The position numbers were made by a program, and so were the translations under genes. A DNA stretch of 6,893 nucleotides from Hyphomicrobiaceae bacterium (GTDB taxonomy: Bacteria > Pseudomonadota > Alphaproteobacteria > Rhizobiales > JAKIUO01): assembly GCA_021647535.1 (NCBI GenBank), contig JAKIUO010000159.1, positions 1-6,893 of the forward strand. The letters run 5' to 3'. Under the pieces are notes generated by a model. It was not told where the DNA came from. It did no database searches and saw nothing but the letters and a program-made list of their open reading frames with translations. Positions within the stretch are counted from its first letter, which is position 1; every line of letters begins with the position of its first letter. Of this stretch, positions 5,486 through 6,893 are shown piece after piece.

Positions 5486-6893
5486 ATGAATATTGTCATC
5501 GTGGAATCGGCTGCTAAAGCCAAAACCATCAACAAATATCTGGGGAAAGATTATAAGGTCATTGCCTCCATTGGCCATGTCCGCGATTTGCCCTCGCAAA
5601 ATGGCTCGGTGGAACCGGACAATGATTTCACCATGCACTGGGAATCAGATACGCGCGGGGCCAAAACTCTGAAAGAGATCACGGCCGCCGTCAAAGGCTC
5701 TGACAAACTGATCCTCGCGACTGACCCCGACAGAGAGGGCGAAGCCATCTCGTGGCATATTTTGCAGGTGCTCGAAAAACGCAAAGCCCTGAAGGGTGTT
5801 GAAGTCGAGCGCGTCGCCTTTAATGCTGTCACCAAAAGCGCCATCCTGGAGGCCCTCGCCAATCCGCGCGAACTCGATATTCCGCTCATCGATGCCTATC
5901 TGGCGCGGCGCGCCCTTGATTATCTCGTTGGTTTCACGCTGTCCCCCGTTTTGTGGCGCAAACTGCCCGGTTCGCGTTCCGCAGGAAGGGTGCAATCAGT
6001 AGCTTTGCGCCTCGTCTGCGACCGCGAGACCGAGATCGAAGCCTTCAAGGCGGAAGAATACTGGTCCATTGACGCCAATATGCTGTCGGAAAAAAAGGAC
6101 AAGTTCCTGGCCCGACTGGTCTCCATTGAGGGCAAGAAACTCGACAAGCCGGACGGCAAGAAAAAGAACCCGTTTCTACTCAATAATGAAGCTGTCGCCC
6201 TGCCGGTCAAAAAAGCGCTGGAAACCGCTTCGTTTGAAATCACTTCGGTGGTCAGCAAACCGCAGATCAGACGCCCGCAACCGCCCTTTGCCACTTCGAC
6301 CCTGCAAATGGACGCTTCGCGCAAACTTGGTTTTGCCGCCTCACGTACCATGCAAGTGGCGCAAAAACTTTATGAAGGCATATCGCTGGGTTCCGAAACC
6401 GCTGGCCTCATCACCTATATGAGAACGGACGGCGTCACTATTGTGCCCGAAGCCATTGATGAGGCCCGCGCGGCCATCAAAGCCCGTTACGGGGACAAAT
6501 ACCACCCCGATGCGCCGCGTGTTTACAAAACCAAAGCCAAGAATGCACAAGAGGCGCATGAAGCCATCCGCCCCACCAGCTTTTCACGCCACCCGGATGA
6601 TATCGCCAAATATCTCGACAAGGATCAGATCCGTCTTTACACGCTGATCTGGCGACGCGCCATCGCCTCGCAAATGAGCGATGCCGTCTTTGATCGCACC
6701 AGCGTCGACATCACCGCCAAAGGCGGCGACAACAAACCTTATGGTCTGCGCGCCTCTGGTCAGGTGTTGCGCTTTGATGGCTTTTTGACGCTTTATCGCG
6801 AAGGCCGCGAAGAGGATGACAAAAGCGAAAATGATGATGACCGCCGTTTGCCCGCACTGCGCGAAAACGAAAAACCGAACGCTGAGAAAATCA
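5486..6893 (+). CDS. topA: DNA topoisomerase I, N-terminal half (runs off the window)
   Basis: TopA is a type IA topoisomerase that relaxes negative supercoils by a transient 5'-phosphotyrosine break. The visible 469 codons are about half of a usual alphaproteobacterial TopA, and the 3' end is outside the window. The TOPRIM domain comes first (about 1-115), with E7 in IVIVESAAKAKTI and the acidic DPDREGE motif (D80, D82, E84). The conserved DNA-gate segment includes ARRALDYLVGF and SAGRVQSVALRLV (about 140-178). The active-site motif ITYMRTDG places the catalytic tyrosine at Y311, with R313 next to it, followed by AQEAHEAIRPT. The first motif has Ala where most homologues have Pro (VESPAKAKT), a mild change. 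The ATG at 5486 starts the conserved sequence directly; the ribosome site is weak (ACGGA at 5476-5480). The gene is separated from dprA by 864 nt and has its own upstream region, so it is probably transcribed independently. Confidence 0.97.
   Translation, partial: MNIVIVESAAKAKTINKYLGKDYKVIASIGHVRDLPSQNGSVEPDNDFTMHWESDTRGAKTLKEITAAVKGSDKLILATDPDREGEAISWHILQVLEKRKALKGVEVERVAFNAVTKSAILEALANPRELDIPLIDAYLARRALDYLVGFTLSPVLWRKLPGSRSAGRVQSVALRLVCDRETEIEAFKAEEYWSIDANMLSEKKDKFLARLVSIEGKKLDKPDGKKKNPFLLNNEAVALPVKKALETASFEITSVVSKPQIRRPQPPFATSTLQMDASRKLGFAASRTMQVAQKLYEGISLGSETAGLITYMRTDGVTIVPEAIDEARAAIKARYGDKYHPDAPRVYKTKAKNAQEAHEAIRPTSFSRHPDDIAKYLDKDQIRLYTLIWRRAIASQMSDAVFDRTSVDITAKGGDNKPYGLRASGQVLRFDGFLTLYREGREEDDKSENDDDRRLPALRENEKPNAEKI

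Noticed and set aside
5551..6351. Minus-strand frames opposite topA
   Set aside because: They are antisense to strongly conserved TOPRIM and gate motifs of TopA.
1..6893. CRISPR arrays, tRNA or rRNA genes, phage genes, toxin-antitoxin pairs
   Set aside because: Both strands were read for regularly spaced repeats, cloverleaf-like motifs and marker proteins, and none was seen.

Overview
The window is a housekeeping segment of a bacterial chromosome. Protein motifs and gene order point to the Alphaproteobacteria, probably a Hyphomicrobiales (Rhizobiales)-type genome. The order pyrB - pyrC-like - plsY - dprA - topA is a familiar alphaproteobacterial arrangement, and the pyrC-like protein has the non-catalytic sequence typical of that group. 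Taxonomy is inferred from recalled family features, not from a search.

Layout: Positions 1-553 hold no convincing complete gene. A minus-strand start codon at 29 may be the first codons of a divergent gene leaving the window. The rest is an AT-richer stretch with inverted repeats (about 164-245), a fragment resembling a common dispersed proteobacterial repeat (272-291), several GC-rich stem-loops (320-473) and a promoter-like pair (515-543) directly before pyrB. From 554 to 4621 four plus-strand genes are tightly packed: pyrB (aspartate carbamoyltransferase), a pyrC-type pseudo-dihydroorotase joined by a 1-nt stop/start overlap, plsY (glycerol-3-phosphate acyltransferase) 48 nt further on, and dprA (DNA-uptake/recombination mediator), which overlaps the end of plsY. 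From 4622 to 5485 dprA and topA are separated by 864 nt. This gap holds one small minus-strand gene (4855-5100) of unknown function with a good ribosome binding site and a perfect TATAAT box, a perfect DnaA-box sequence (5152-5160), and an AT-rich, stem-rich stretch ending in seven T residues (5219-5299) that could be a small RNA. A cluster of GCAATT-type motifs overlaps and follows it. From 5486 to the window end is the N-terminal half of topA (DNA topoisomerase I), cut off by the window edge.

How the genes fit together: PyrB and the pyrC-like protein probably form one aspartate carbamoyltransferase complex for pyrimidine synthesis, with the pyrC-like chain acting as a structural partner. 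A true dihydroorotase must then be encoded elsewhere. PlsY makes lysophosphatidic acid for membrane lipids, DprA loads RecA onto incoming single-stranded DNA, and TopA relaxes negative supercoils. These are co-located core functions rather than one pathway. I found no phage, CRISPR, toxin-antitoxin, tRNA or rRNA. I did not find an evident new biological system. The parts most worth a second look are the dprA-topA gap, the pyrB upstream region and the degenerate active site of the pyrC-like protein.
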